Positions 32,956-41,628 of a DNA stretch of 42,385 nt are shown one piece after another (the first letter of the stretch is position 1; the number at the start of each line of letters is the position of its first letter). The position numbers and the translations under genes were made by a program. Under the pieces are notes generated by a model, which searched no databases, was not told where the DNA came from, and saw nothing but the letters and a program-made list of their open reading frames with translations. Source of the DNA: Aquificota bacterium (GTDB taxonomy: Bacteria; Aquificota; Aquificia; Aquificales; Aquificaceae); contig JAADCR010000038.1 of NCBI GenBank assembly GCA_013154375.1, forward strand, positions 1 to 42,385, given 5' to 3'.

Positions 32956-33309
32956 TTAGATGAGCTCCTTTAACTTCTCCTGAATCTTTTTAATCTCCAT
33001 GTACACGAGCCCGAGCTTGGCGTTGGCGCCCGCGAGCGTAGTAAGCACGGCCTCTTGCCCTATGCCCGTGAGGATAATGTAGCCTTGGTCGCCCTTAATG
33101 GTTATCTGCTCGAGCGTGCCCTTTTTGAGCTCTTCCACCACCCGTTCGCCCAGAGAGAGTAAGGCGGCGCTCATGGCGGCTACCTTGTCCTCTTCCGCGT
33201 CCGGCGGTAAAACCGAGGCGATGGGTAGGCCGTCCATACTTACCAGAGAGGCCCCTTCCACCCCGCTGGCTTTCACGAGCTCCTGAAGAAGCATCTCGTA
33301 CTTGTCCAT
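32956..33309 (-). CDS. Roadblock/LC7-domain protein (MglB/CvnB-like)
   Basis: 117 residues, one Roadblock domain: EMLLQELVKASGVEGASLVSMDGLP, AAMSAALLSLGERVVEEL, QITIKGDQGYIILTGIGQEAVLTTLA and a last helix. Roadblock dimers act as GTPase-activating proteins or adaptors for Ras-like GTPases. The ATG has GGGAGG nine bases upstream. It precedes the DUF4388 gene by 3 bp. Confidence 0.92.
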   Translation of the reverse strand: MDKYEMLLQELVKASGVEGASLVSMDGLPIASVLPPDAEEDKVAAMSAALLSLGERVVEELKKGTLEQITIKGDQGYIILTGIGQEAVLTTLAGANAKLGLVYMEIKKIQEKLKELI

Positions 33310-33327
33310 AACTCTATGCCTCCCGCG

Positions 33328-34014
33328 TCATTTAAAAAACTCAAGCTCGCGCTTTAGCTCTAATATTATACTTTCGAGCTTCTTAAGCTTTTTCTTCGTC
33401 TCTTCGTCCGTCTCCAGCTCGAGCTCGCGTACCTCCCCTTCCAGCTCCGCCGACAGCTCTTTAAGCTTTTCTATCTTCTCTTTAATCTCTTCGACGCTCT
33501 CTTTGAGCGCTAACCCCAGCGCTCCCACCGGGTCGAGCCCCACGGGAATCTCGTCGAGGCTCAGATAACCGCTTTTTAGTTTCTCGACTTCCTTAATAAG
33601 CTCGCCCGACTTCTCGACCATGGGCACTATCTCGAGCTCGAGGTCCTTCACCTTACGCTCGCAGCTCTTCCTGAGCTGTACAAGCGCGTTTTCGGTGACC
33701 TTTACCACCTCCTCGAGCTCCTGCTGCAGGGTGAAAGGCACCACCACCTCCTCGGGCCTCTCCTTGTGCTCCGCCAGAACGGTAGCCAGATAGTAGAGCT
33801 TCCCCAACACCTCTTCAAACTTCAGCTTAAAGACGACCGTAACCACGGCTACGAAGATGAGCGAGAAGCCTACGCCTATAAGCGCCGAAGGAAGCAGGCC
33901 CATGTCGGTAAAGAGGTAAAGCATGGAGGTAGTTAAAAAGGCATGGAAGACGAAGAGGAAAAAGACGATTTTTAGCAGCTCCTCGGCCAGCGACGAGCGT
34001 CTGGTAACTTTCAT
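33328..34014 (-). CDS. Membrane protein with two helices, HAMP-like linker and long coiled coil (head of GTPase operon)
   Basis: 228 residues. Two membrane helices (about 13-35 and 43-63) with almost no loop between; then a charged segment FKLKFEEVLGKLYYLATVLAEH that could be a HAMP-like linker, and a coiled coil from about residue 90 to the end (ELELEIVPMVEKSGELIKEV; KEKIEKLKELSAELEGEVRE). There is no kinase or methyl-accepting domain. The place matches CvnA, the membrane sensor of conservons, but without its kinase-like domain. A GAGGG site lies 7 bases upstream of the ATG and a weak -10-like TATCAT/CATAAT region about 25 bases upstream. Confidence 0.7.
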   Translation of the reverse strand: MKVTRRSSLAEELLKIVFFLFVFHAFLTTSMLYLFTDMGLLPSALIGVGFSLIFVAVVTVVFKLKFEEVLGKLYYLATVLAEHKERPEEVVVPFTLQQELEEVVKVTENALVQLRKSCERKVKDLELEIVPMVEKSGELIKEVEKLKSGYLSLDEIPVGLDPVGALGLALKESVEEIKEKIEKLKELSAELEGEVRELELETDEETKKKLKKLESIILELKRELEFFK

Positions 34015-34045
34015 AACAGAGCCCTCTTTTTAATTATGATATACA

Positions 34046-34624
34046 TCAGTCTTCGTCTTCCTTTACGCTCATCTCGCGCTTCATCGCCACCTTACCCGTA
34101 CGGGCCATCTCCTTTATCCCGAAGGGCTTAAGCAGCTCTATCATGGCGTTTAGCTTCTCCTCGTCGCCGGTTACCTCTATGGTGTAAGTGTCGGGAGAGA
34201 CATCCACCACCTTACCGCGGAAAATCTCGGTTATCCGGAGCACCTCGTCGCGGGCTCGGGGCGTGGGCGTGTAGACCTTTATAAGTGCAAGCTCGCGCTC
34301 CACGTGCGGTACGTCCGTAAGGTCGGTAACCTTAAGCGTGTCGATAAGACGCCTGAGTTGCTTCACCACCTGCTCTATAACTATGTCGTCGCCTATGACC
34401 TCTATAGTCATGCGGGAGATGCCCTTCTCGTGCGTCTCGCCTACGGACAGCCCCTCTATGTTGTAGCCCTTACCGGCAATGAGCGTAGCTATGCGGGCCA
34501 GAACGCCCATCTCGTTGCGTACCTTTACGGTGATTATGTGTTTCCTTACTTTACCTTTCCGCAGCTGGCGGAGCTTAGGAGAGCTTACCACCTGAACGTC
34601 GGCCTTTCCCACCGTGTCCGACAT
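34046..34624 (-). CDS. ilvN: Acetolactate synthase small (regulatory) subunit
   Basis: 192 residues from the ATG at 34624, chosen because GGGGTGAG lies just before it (the end of ilvB). The ACT domain reads IITVKVRNEMGVLARIATL, AGKGYNIEGLSVGETHEKGI and SRMTIEVIGDD, and the C-terminal dimer part is ELALIKVYTP to EVTGDEEKLNAMIELLKPFG. It gives valine feedback control to IlvB. The unusual basic N-terminal 30 residues precede the ACT domain. Confidence 0.94.
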   Translation of the reverse strand: MSDTVGKADVQVVSSPKLRQLRKGKVRKHIITVKVRNEMGVLARIATLIAGKGYNIEGLSVGETHEKGISRMTIEVIGDDIVIEQVVKQLRRLIDTLKVTDLTDVPHVERELALIKVYTPTPRARDEVLRITEIFRGKVVDVSPDTYTIEVTGDEEKLNAMIELLKPFGIKEMARTGKVAMKREMSVKEDED

Positions 34625-34628
34625 CTTC

Positions 34629-36389
34629 TCACCCCACGAGATACATAGTCTCGGCCTCGTGCTTGCCCTTACCGTCCTCGACAATCATGTCTTTATAAGA
34701 CTTACCCGCGGGTACCATGGGCAGCACGTTCTCCTCGCGGTCTACCCAGAAGTCTATAACCACGGGCTTGTCGTCAATCTTACGCGCCTCTTCTATAACC
34801 TCGCGGACCTCTTGGGGCTTCGTGGCACGCATGCCCACCGCGCCCATGGCCTCGGCCAGCTTAACGAAGTCGGGCTGGACCGAGAGGTCCACCTCCGAGT
34901 AGCGCTTGTCGTAGAAAAGCTCCTGCCACTGACGGACCATCCCTAAGTAAGCGTTGTTTATAATAGCCACCTTTATAGGTACCTTGTACTGGACCGCGGT
35001 TATAAGCTCCTGCATCGTCATGGTAAACGAGCCGTCCCCGTCGACGACCCAGACCTCTTTCTCGGGCCTTCCTATCTTGGCCCCTATGCCCGCCGGCAGA
35101 CCGAAGCCCATGGTTCCCAGTCCGCCCGAGTTTATAAACTGCCTCGGGAACTTGTACTTGTAAAACATGGCCGCCCACATCTGGTGCTGTCCCACGCCGG
35201 GGACTATGATGGCCTCTCCTTTCGTAGCCTCCCAGAGCTGCTCTATAACGAACTGCGGCTTTATGACTTTGTCGGAGTTTCTGTAGGTAAGCGGGTGGAG
35301 CTTCTTCCACTTCTCTATCTGCTCTATCCACTTCTTCCTCTCCTCCGGGTAGAGGAGCTTCGCCCCTCTCTTTTTAATCTCGTCTAAGAGTTTCCTAAGG
35401 ACCGTCTTAACGTCGCCCACTATGGGCACGTCGACGGTGATGTTTTTCGATATAGAGGCCGGGTCAATGTCGATGTGGATAATCTTGGCCTCGGGGGCAA
35501 ACTCGTCTATCTTTCCCGTAACGCGGTCGTCAAAGCGGGCACCTACGGCTATAAGAAGGTCCGAGTTGTAGACGGCCATGTTGGCGTAATAGGTGCCGTG
35601 CATGCCCAGCATCCTCAGAGCCAGCGGGTGCGTCTCGGGGAAGGCGCCCTTACCTTGCGTGGTGGTGGTTACGGGAATCTGGAGAAGCTCCGCCAGCTCT
35701 AAAAGCTCCTTCTGGGCTTCTGCGTTTACCGCCCCGCCGCCTACGTAAAGAACGGGCCTTTTAGCCGAGAGGATAAGCTCGGCAGCCTTCTTTATCTGCT
35801 GCGGGTTGCCCTCGGTGTGGGGTCTGTAGCCGGGGAGGGCCTGCTTTACCTCCTCGTCCGAGGGTATCTCTACCTCCGACAGCTGCTGCGTGACGTCCTT
35901 AGGCAGGTCCACGAGAACGGGGCCCGGCCGGCCCGTCCGGGCAATGTAAAAGGCTTCCCTTAAAACGAGCGGCAGCTCTTCGACGTCTTTCACCAGAAAG
36001 TTGTGCTTAGTTATGGGCCGGGTTATCCCGACGATGTCGACCTCTTGGAAGGCGTCGTTACCTATAAGGTGCGTGGGCACCTGACCGGTTATGGCCACCA
36101 GCGGGACAGAGTCCATGTAAGCGTCGGCTATGGGGGTGACGAGGTTCGTCGCCCCCGGGCCCGAAGTGACCATCACCACGCCCACCTTACCGGTGGCCTT
36201 AGCGTAGCCCTCGGCCATGTGGCCCGCGCCCTGCTCGTGACGGGCCAGAATATGCTTAATCCCGCCGAGGCGGTAAAGCGCGTCGTAGACCTCCATTATC
36301 GCCCCGCCGGGAAGACCGAAGATAACCTCTACCCCTTCTTCTTTTAAAACTTCTATAACTATGTCCGCGCCCTTCCTCGCTTTCGCCAT
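34629..36389 (-). CDS. ilvB: Acetolactate synthase large subunit
   Basis: 586 residues. The thiamine-diphosphate enzyme has the N-terminal [17 protein letters not shown] and the active-site [13 protein letters not shown] (Glu of the TPP ring), the FAD/domain part [15 protein letters not shown], and the TPP/Mg motif [19 protein letters not shown] with [13 protein letters not shown]. It starts valine, leucine and isoleucine synthesis. The ATG follows GGAGGT by ten bases in a 112-bp intergenic region shared with atpA. Confidence 0.97.
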   Translation of the reverse strand: MAKARKGADIVIEVLKEEGVEVIFGLPGGAIMEVYDALYRLGGIKHILARHEQGAGHMAEGYAKATGKVGVVMVTSGPGATNLVTPIADAYMDSVPLVAITGQVPTHLIGNDAFQEVDIVGITRPITKHNFLVKDVEELPLVLREAFYIARTGRPGPVLVDLPKDVTQQLSEVEIPSDEEVKQALPGYRPHTEGNPQQIKKAAELILSAKRPVLYVGGGAVNAEAQKELLELAELLQIPVTTTTQGKGAFPETHPLALRMLGMHGTYYANMAVYNSDLLIAVGARFDDRVTGKIDEFAPEAKIIHIDIDPASISKNITVDVPIVGDVKTVLRKLLDEIKKRGAKLLYPEERKKWIEQIEKWKKLHPLTYRNSDKVIKPQFVIEQLWEATKGEAIIVPGVGQHQMWAAMFYKYKFPRQFINSGGLGTMGFGLPAGIGAKIGRPEKEVWVVDGDGSFTMTMQELITAVQYKVPIKVAIINNAYLGMVRQWQELFYDKRYSEVDLSVQPDFVKLAEAMGAVGMRATKPQEVREVIEEARKIDDKPVVIDFWVDREENVLPMVPAGKSYKDMIVEDGKGKHEAETMYLVG

Positions 36390-36501
36390 AAGGGTTTTTA
36401 CCTCCGGAGAGTACTTATTTTAATTTGTTAACGCCTTCGTTAAACTTCAACATCTCTGTGTTATAATGCTGACGAGAGACACAACCGCCAGGAGGTCGGG
36501 C
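36390..36501. promoter_or_regulatory. Divergent promoter region between ilvB and atpA
   Basis: Plus strand: TATAAT at 36462-36467 with TTAAAC 16 bp upstream gives atpA a leader of about 28 bases containing AGGAGG at 36490-36495. Minus strand: TTTAAC, 16-bp spacer and TAAAAT is the best promoter for ilvB, with a leader holding GGAGGT. Neither has a strong -35. No leader peptide, attenuator or riboswitch is seen. Confidence 0.45.
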
Positions 36502-38013
36502 ATGGCAACGCTTACTTACGAAGAGGCGCTCGAGATACTAAGAAAGCAGATAAAAGAGTTCGAGCCCGAAGCGGCTATGGAGGAGGTGGGCGTCGTCTAC
36601 TACGTGGGTGACGGCGTTGCCCGCGCCTACGGTCTTGAGAACGTCATGGCCATGGAGCTGGTGGAGTTCGAGGGAGGGCAGCAGGGGCTGGCGTTCAACC
36701 TCGAGGAGGACAACGTCGGTATCATCATCCTCGGCTCCGAGACCGGCATAGAGGAGGGCCACGTAGTTAAAAGGACGGGCCGCATCCTCGACGCACCCGT
36801 CGGCGAAGGCCTCATAGGCCGCGTTATAGACCCGCTGGGCAACCCCCTCGACGGTAAAGGCCCTATAAAGTACGAGTACCGCTCGCCCGTAGAAAAAATT
36901 GCCCCCGGCGTCGTTAAGCGTAAGCCCGTACACGAGCCGCTCCAGACGGGCATAAAGGCCATAGACGCCATGATTCCCATAGGCCGCGGCCAGCGGGAGC
37001 TCATCATAGGCGACCGTTCTACCGGTAAGACCACCGTAGCCATAGACTCGATACTGGCCCAGCGCGACAGCGACGTTTACTGCATATACGTTGCCGTAGG
37101 CCAGAAGAGGGCAGCCATAGCAAGGCTTATAGAGCTTCTCGAGCGCGAGGGGGCCATGGAGTACACCTGCGTGGTCGTAGCCTCGGCCTCCGACCCGGCC
37201 TCCCTGCAGTATCTGGCCCCCTTCGTAGGGTGTACCATAGGCGAGTACTTCCGCGACAACGGCAAGCACGCCCTTATCGTCTACGACGACCTGTCTAAGC
37301 ACGCCGAGGCTTACCGTCAGCTCTCGCTGCTCATGAGGCGGCCGCCCGGCCGTGAGGCTTACCCCGGCGACGTGTTCTACCTCCACTCGCGTCTGCTCGA
37401 GCGCGCGGCAAAGCTTAACGACGAGCTGGGAGCCGGCTCGCTCACGGCCCTGCCCATCGTAGAGACCAAAGCCGGCGACGTGGCCGCGTACATCCCCACG
37501 AACGTCATATCCATCACCGACGGGCAGATATACCTCGAGGCGGACCTCTTTAACAAAGGCATCCGCCCCGCCATAAACGTCGGCCTCTCGGTCTCGCGGG
37601 TTGGCGGTGCGGCCCAGATAAAGGCCATGAAGCAGGTGGCGGGGACGCTCAGGCTCGAGCTGGCCCAGTTTAGAGAGCTCGAGGCCTTCATCCAGTTCGC
37701 CTCCGAGCTCGACAAGGCCACCCAGCAGCAGATTAACCGCGGCCTGAGGCTCGTCGAGATGCTCAAGCAAGAGCCTTACAACCCCATACCCGTGGAGAAG
37801 CAGATAGTTCTCATCTACGCCGGTACGCACGGGTACCTCGACGACATACCCGTCGAGTCGGTCAGGAAGTTTGAGAAAGAGCTATACGCTTACCTCGACA
37901 ACGAGCGGCCCGACATACTCAAAGAGATACGCGAGAAGAAGGTCCTCGACGAAGAGCTCGAACGCAAGATTAAAGAAGCGCTCGACGACTTTAAGTCCAA
38001 GTTTGTCCCTTAA
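36502..38013 (+). CDS. atpA: F-type ATP synthase subunit alpha
   Basis: 503 residues from the ATG at 36502, which has AGGAGG six bases upstream. An earlier in-frame ATG at 36466 sits inside the -10 box and is rejected. P-loop [28 protein letters not shown]-type [27 protein letters not shown] and the catalytic-interface Arg in [15 protein letters not shown] are all normal. It forms the non-catalytic F1 subunit. It stands without atpB/E/H/G/D/C, so the F-ATPase operon is broken up, as known in Aquifex. A strong terminator follows. Confidence 0.97.
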   Translation: MATLTYEEALEILRKQIKEFEPEAAMEEVGVVYYVGDGVARAYGLENVMAMELVEFEGGQQGLAFNLEEDNVGIIILGSETGIEEGHVVKRTGRILDAPVGEGLIGRVIDPLGNPLDGKGPIKYEYRSPVEKIAPGVVKRKPVHEPLQTGIKAIDAMIPIGRGQRELIIGDRSTGKTTVAIDSILAQRDSDVYCIYVAVGQKRAAIARLIELLEREGAMEYTCVVVASASDPASLQYLAPFVGCTIGEYFRDNGKHALIVYDDLSKHAEAYRQLSLLMRRPPGREAYPGDVFYLHSRLLERAAKLNDELGAGSLTALPIVETKAGDVAAYIPTNVISITDGQIYLEADLFNKGIRPAINVGLSVSRVGGAAQIKAMKQVAGTLRLELAQFRELEAFIQFASELDKATQQQINRGLRLVEMLKQEPYNPIPVEKQIVLIYAGTHGYLDDIPVESVRKFEKELYAYLDNERPDILKEIREKKVLDEELERKIKEALDDFKSKFVP

Positions 38014-38024
38014 GAGCTCTGAAG

Positions 38025-38060
38025 ACGGCGGCCCTTAAGGGCCGCCGTAACTTTTTATCT
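38025..38060 (+). terminator. Intrinsic terminator of atpA
   Basis: A 10-bp perfect stem (acggcggccc/gggccgccgt, 38025-38048) with loop ttaa, then aactttttatcttttt. The strongest terminator in the window. Confidence 0.9.
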
Positions 38061-38086
38061 TTTTAGGGAAAGAACTTTCCCTAAAA
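38061..38086. repeat. A/T-rich inverted repeat between atpA and tRNA-Lys
   Basis: A 12-bp perfect inverted repeat (ttttagggaaag / ctttccctaaaa) separated by 2 bases, read between the convergent atpA terminator and tRNA genes. On the minus strand it follows the tRNA-Lys end and may terminate or process that transcript, though no clean T-run follows. Confidence 0.55.
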
Positions 38087-38094
38087 GGGAGATT

Positions 38095-38170
38095 TGGTGA
38101 GCCGGGCGGGAGTCGAACCCGCGACCCACGGCTTAAAAGGCCGTTGCTCTACCGGCTGAGCTACCGGCTC
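38095..38170 (-). tRNA. tRNA-Lys (UUU)
   Basis: A complete 76-base cloverleaf on the minus strand. Acceptor gagccgg pairs with ccggctc, T-arm gcggg-ttcgact-cccgc, anticodon arm acggc-cttttaa-gccgt gives anticodon UUU. CCA is encoded. It lies 15 bp after tRNA-Ala and is co-transcribed with it. Confidence 0.96.
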
Positions 38171-38185
38171 TCCGCGTCAAGGGGC

Positions 38186-38261
38186 TGGTGGAGCGGAGGG
38201 GACTCGAACCCCCGACCTCCGACATGCCATATCGGCGCTCTCCCAGCTGAGCTACCGCCCC
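38186..38261 (-). tRNA. tRNA-Ala (GGC)
   Basis: A complete 76-base cloverleaf on the minus strand. Anticodon arm ccgat-atggcat-gtcgg gives GGC. The acceptor ggggcgg pairs with ccgctcc and includes the G3:U70 wobble that marks alanine tRNAs. CCA is encoded. Confidence 0.96.
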
Positions 38262-38275
38262 TTGACGGAAATTTT

Positions 38276-38303
38276 ATTATACTTCACTTCTTGAACTTTT
38301 CAA
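38276..38303 (-). promoter_or_regulatory. Promoter of the tRNA-Ala/tRNA-Lys pair
   Basis: On the minus strand, TTGAAA (38303-38298), 16-bp spacer and a perfect TATAAT (38281-38276), 14 bases before the tRNA-Ala. The -35 lies within the last codons of the P-II-like gene. Confidence 0.75.
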
Positions 38304-38610
38304 GTCTGCTCACCTTAACGTCCGAGACGAACACCACGCCCGAGTGCTTGTTAAAGAAGACCCTAAGCCCCTCGAGCACCACCTCGAGCTGCTCCTCGGG
38401 CATAACGCTTATAACCATGTCCAGAACGTCCTCCTCGTTAAACATAAGGTGCCCCTCGTGAAAGCCGTGCCTGCCTTTACCCGAGAGGTTGTGAATTATC
38501 GTGTAGCCCGAAACGCCCGCGCTCTCTAAAATGTCGAGCACGCTCTCGAGGTTCTCTCCCCGCACGATAATCTCGACCTTTTTCATCTCGTACAGGTTAA
38601 GCTCCTTCAT
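38284..38610 (-). CDS. P-II-like signalling protein partner of DabA
   Basis: 108 residues with the ferredoxin-like P-II fold: KKVEIIVRGENLESVLDILESAGVSGYTII, then HNLSGKGRHGFHEGH (the nucleotide/T-loop region of SbtB-like P-II proteins), VLDMVISVMPEEQLEVVLEGL and a last strand GVVFVSDVKVSRL. The short T-loop with G-x-G-x-H-G is typical of carbon-linked P-II proteins rather than GlnB. GGGAGG lies six bases before the ATG. It overlaps the dabA end by 14 bp, so it is made with DabA and probably gates inorganic-carbon uptake (inference). Confidence 0.85.
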   Translation of the reverse strand: MKELNLYEMKKVEIIVRGENLESVLDILESAGVSGYTIIHNLSGKGRHGFHEGHLMFNEEDVLDMVISVMPEEQLEVVLEGLRVFFNKHSGVVFVSDVKVSRLEKFKK

Positions 38611-41548
38611 CCAAAACCTCCCATCCGTCAGGCCCGAAGGCGTAAAAGCGCTTCTCTATAGGGTCTAAGACCAGCAGCCTCACCCAGCCGTTAAGCACCA
38701 GCTCCCGCACCTTCCAGACGCGCTTAATAACGCGCTCCACCAGCTCCTTAGGCGCCTCTATAAGAACTATAAGCCTTACCGGCCGGTGGAACCGCTCTTT
38801 ACCCCTAAGAACCGTCTGAGACGGCAGGCCCGTCCTCAGGTCGCTCCAGTTACCCGTCATAACGCCGAACCGGCCCACCACGTTGTGATAGACCTTACTC
38901 CCGCTCCCGAACCCCTCGTTGTCCGCGGCCGAGAAGAAGTGCTCGAGGTTTATCCACTCGCCCACCACCATAGGGCCAGAGAGAACGTTCTCTAACAGAA
39001 AACCTTTAGGGTCTATCCGGTAGTCGTACGAGTGTAAGAAAACTTTCCCTTCTAAGTTCAGCTCCTCGGTTAAGCTCCTCCGGCCCACCACGAAGGCCCA
39101 GTTACCCGAGAGGCCCCACTCGGGACGCACCTGCGTCCAGTCCACCGCGTTACGCAGCACCTCCCTCTTAGCCTCCTCCTCGTCGCGGCACGAGCAGACG
39201 GGCAGCTCCTTACACCGCTCGTAGGCCGTCTTTTTGCCCGCCTCTTCAAAGTCTTTTACCACCTTCTCGAAAAGCTTCATCCCCGCCGGCGAGAGGTAGT
39301 GAAGGTCGTAAAACCTCACCTCGTCCGTCGTCGTGTCGTGCTCGGCCGGTATAAAGACCGTCTCGTCCGGGATAGATATACCGCGCTCTCTCAGCTTCTC
39401 CCTAACCTCTTTTTTGTTGGCCATAGCGCAGAAGACGCGCGCGTTCACAAGCCCGTGGTCCCCGCCGCAGGCCCCGCAGTCGAGCGCCGACTCGTAAGGG
39501 TTGTTGTCCGAGCTGCTCCCGTGCCCGACCACCAGCACGAACCGGGCAAACCCCTCCGTAAGCCCTATCATCTTAAGCGCTTTCTCCACGTAAGCCACCT
39601 GCTCCTCGAGCGTAAAGCCTATCTTTGCCAGCTTCTCCAGCCAGAGCCGCTCGTAGCCCTTCTCCACTTTGTACTCGTCGCGGAGCTTCTTTAAAAACCT
39701 TCTGACCTCTTCCTCGCTCCTGCCCAGCAGCCGTACCAGCTCCTGCTCGTCCAGCTCCTCCAAAGCCGCCCGGCGCACCGCCTCTACCAGCTCCTTATTA
39801 CTCCGCGCGTTTTTAACCTTCAGCTCCCGCTCGAGCGCCCGCGCCACCACCTCCCGCTCGAAGACCCTTATAAGCTCCTCCGCCTCCTCGCGCTTAAGCT
39901 TGTCCACGATAAGCTTCGACGGCCGCTCCCCTCTCCCGAAGCCTTTCAGCCGCGCGTACTGAAGCGGGAAGAAGGTCTTCCCTATCATCTCCAGCCCGAA
40001 CAGAAGGCCCACCGCCTCTACCGTTACGTAGGGCGTCAAGACGTTGTTTTTTAGGTCGTGGAGTACCTCCTTAAGCACTTCCTTAAAGCTGTCTCCCTCC
40101 TCTTTAGGCAGCTCGTGCTCCACTTCCACCACCACGTTCTTAGGCTTTATAAGCACCGGGCAGAGGTACGTCTCGTGCCCCTTACCCAGCTCTATAAAGC
40201 TTATAGGCACGCCGAAAAAGCCCGCTATCCCGTAAGTCTCGTACTCACCCAGAGCCTCCAAGTGACGCCTGAAGCGCTCCGACCGCACGTCTATGCAAAA
40301 AAGCGCCTGCGCAAAGGGCTTCCTTCTCTCCTCTTTTACCCTTACCGAGCTTACCAGACGGCTTATAAGACTCCGCTCGTGCGCCCTCAGCCAGACGAGC
40401 CCCTCCTCAAACCCCTCTAAAAGCTCTAAAAACCTCACCGCCTTCTCCGCGTCGTAAACCTCACCCGCCCGCCTAAAAAGCTCCTCCAGAAACGCCCGGC
40501 GCGAGCCGGCCCAAGCTCTGGCCTTTAGCTCCGCGTACCCCTCCGGCCAGCCCCTCCTGCCTTTAAGCGCCTCCTCTACCTCCTCCCACAGCTCGGGTAC
40601 CAGCTCGCCCGTAAAGAAGTCGTACCTTATAAGCGCCTCGAGCGGCCGTTCTTTAACGAAAGAGAGTATCTCGTTAAAAGAGTAAGGGACGCCCGCTTCG
40701 CGGGCGTAGTCTATAAACAGAAGCAGCTTTATAGCCAGAAAGTCGACCAAGTTAGCCGGGTGCTTCCGCTGCCAGTAGTACTCCTTAGCCGACGAGCGCC
40801 AGCGGATAAACCCGCTCCAGCCGTGAAGCCGCGCCAGCTCGAACGTGACGAACTCGTCCACAAACTCGTCCTTTATGCCCAGCTCGTTAAGCGCGTTAAA
40901 GATAGCCTCCTCGGCTATAGCCTCCTCCGTCTCGGGCCTGAAGACCCTCTTCCACGCGTTAAAAAACCCTTCTTCTCTAAACGGCATGCCCAGAACGCTC
41001 TGCCCCTCGTCTAAAAACAGGGCACAAGCCCGTATAAGCTCCTCCTCGGTACGCTCTTTTAAGTGCGTGCCGAAAAGACGGTCCGCCGCCTCGTCCAGCC
41101 CCAGCTCCCTGCCGAGCTTCCTCTCAAACGCCTCTACGAAAGCCTCCACCGAGTTTTTCCTACGCGCGTAGCTAAGCAGCCTCTCGTCAGGCTCTAAAAA
41201 AGCGTTTCTGTAAGGCCTTAAAGACGGCTCGAGCAGGTAAGTTTTAAAAAGGCTAAAAAACGCCTCGGCGTCTTTCTCTCTTAAGTACGAGCGCAGCTCG
41301 TCGTCTAAAAACCTTTCTTCAATCTCACCCTCTTTAAAGAGCTTTACGAAGTGCTCGCGCGGAGGGAGCGTCCTGCCGTGGAATAGGCGCTTACCCCACT
41401 TAAGCGCTTCCTCAAACCGAAGGTCCTCAAGACCGTAAAGCGGGTTGTGGTGGATGAAGTTCCGCATAGGCCAGAAAAACGGAATCCGCTCGCCCATAGT
41501 GTTTACAAGCGTTCGTATCTTGACCCTCTGTGCGTCGTTAAACTTCAT
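38597..41548 (-). CDS. dabA: Inorganic-carbon transport protein DabA (DUF2309)
   Basis: 983 residues, somewhat longer than the studied Halothiobacillus DabA. The beta-carbonic-anhydrase-like zinc site is complete: C418 and D420 in ALFCIDVRSERFRRHLE, H676 in VLVVGHGSSSDNNPYESA and C691 in LDCGACGGDHG. DabA works with a membrane NuoL-like protein, DabB, to turn CO2 into bicarbonate using the membrane potential. No dabB adjoins it; the only linked gene is the P-II-like one downstream. The ATG at 41548 is preferred, as a TATAAT box ends 8 bases upstream; a TTG six bases earlier is nearly inside that box. Confidence 0.92.
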   Translation of the reverse strand: MKFNDAQRVKIRTLVNTMGERIPFFWPMRNFIHHNPLYGLEDLRFEEALKWGKRLFHGRTLPPREHFVKLFKEGEIEERFLDDELRSYLREKDAEAFFSLFKTYLLEPSLRPYRNAFLEPDERLLSYARRKNSVEAFVEAFERKLGRELGLDEAADRLFGTHLKERTEEELIRACALFLDEGQSVLGMPFREEGFFNAWKRVFRPETEEAIAEEAIFNALNELGIKDEFVDEFVTFELARLHGWSGFIRWRSSAKEYYWQRKHPANLVDFLAIKLLLFIDYAREAGVPYSFNEILSFVKERPLEALIRYDFFTGELVPELWEEVEEALKGRRGWPEGYAELKARAWAGSRRAFLEELFRRAGEVYDAEKAVRFLELLEGFEEGLVWLRAHERSLISRLVSSVRVKEERRKPFAQALFCIDVRSERFRRHLEALGEYETYGIAGFFGVPISFIELGKGHETYLCPVLIKPKNVVVEVEHELPKEEGDSFKEVLKEVLHDLKNNVLTPYVTVEAVGLLFGLEMIGKTFFPLQYARLKGFGRGERPSKLIVDKLKREEAEELIRVFEREVVARALERELKVKNARSNKELVEAVRRAALEELDEQELVRLLGRSEEEVRRFLKKLRDEYKVEKGYERLWLEKLAKIGFTLEEQVAYVEKALKMIGLTEGFARFVLVVGHGSSSDNNPYESALDCGACGGDHGLVNARVFCAMANKKEVREKLRERGISIPDETVFIPAEHDTTTDEVRFYDLHYLSPAGMKLFEKVVKDFEEAGKKTAYERCKELPVCSCRDEEEAKREVLRNAVDWTQVRPEWGLSGNWAFVVGRRSLTEELNLEGKVFLHSYDYRIDPKGFLLENVLSGPMVVGEWINLEHFFSAADNEGFGSGSKVYHNVVGRFGVMTGNWSDLRTGLPSQTVLRGKERFHRPVRLIVLIEAPKELVERVIKRVWKVRELVLNGWVRLLVLDPIEKRFYAFGPDGWEVLDEGA

Positions 41549-41556
41549 GGCCAAGG

Positions 41557-41562
41557 ATTATA
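41557..41562 (-). promoter_or_regulatory. -10 box of dabA (with an opposed TATACC)
   Basis: TATAAT on the minus strand, ending 8 bases before the dabA ATG. The same GATTATACC palindrome-like sequence gives TATACC on the plus strand, as in the atpB/hisF gap. No good -35 is seen. Confidence 0.5.
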
Positions 41563-41628
41563 CCTAAACTAACGCCCGGCTAACCAGCAGAGGTTAAGCT
41601 AAGAAATCAAGAAGGAGGTGAAGCGACG

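Noticed and set aside
36466-36501. Upstream ATG of atpA giving 12 extra residues
   Set aside because: It lies inside the TATAAT box, so it is not in the mRNA expected from that promoter. The next ATG has AGGAGG at normal distance and matches the family start.
36538-37830. A 430-codon open frame antisense to atpA
   Set aside because: It has no ribosome-binding site, no family features and a composition typical of the reverse complement of a G+C-rich gene; atpA on the other strand is certain.
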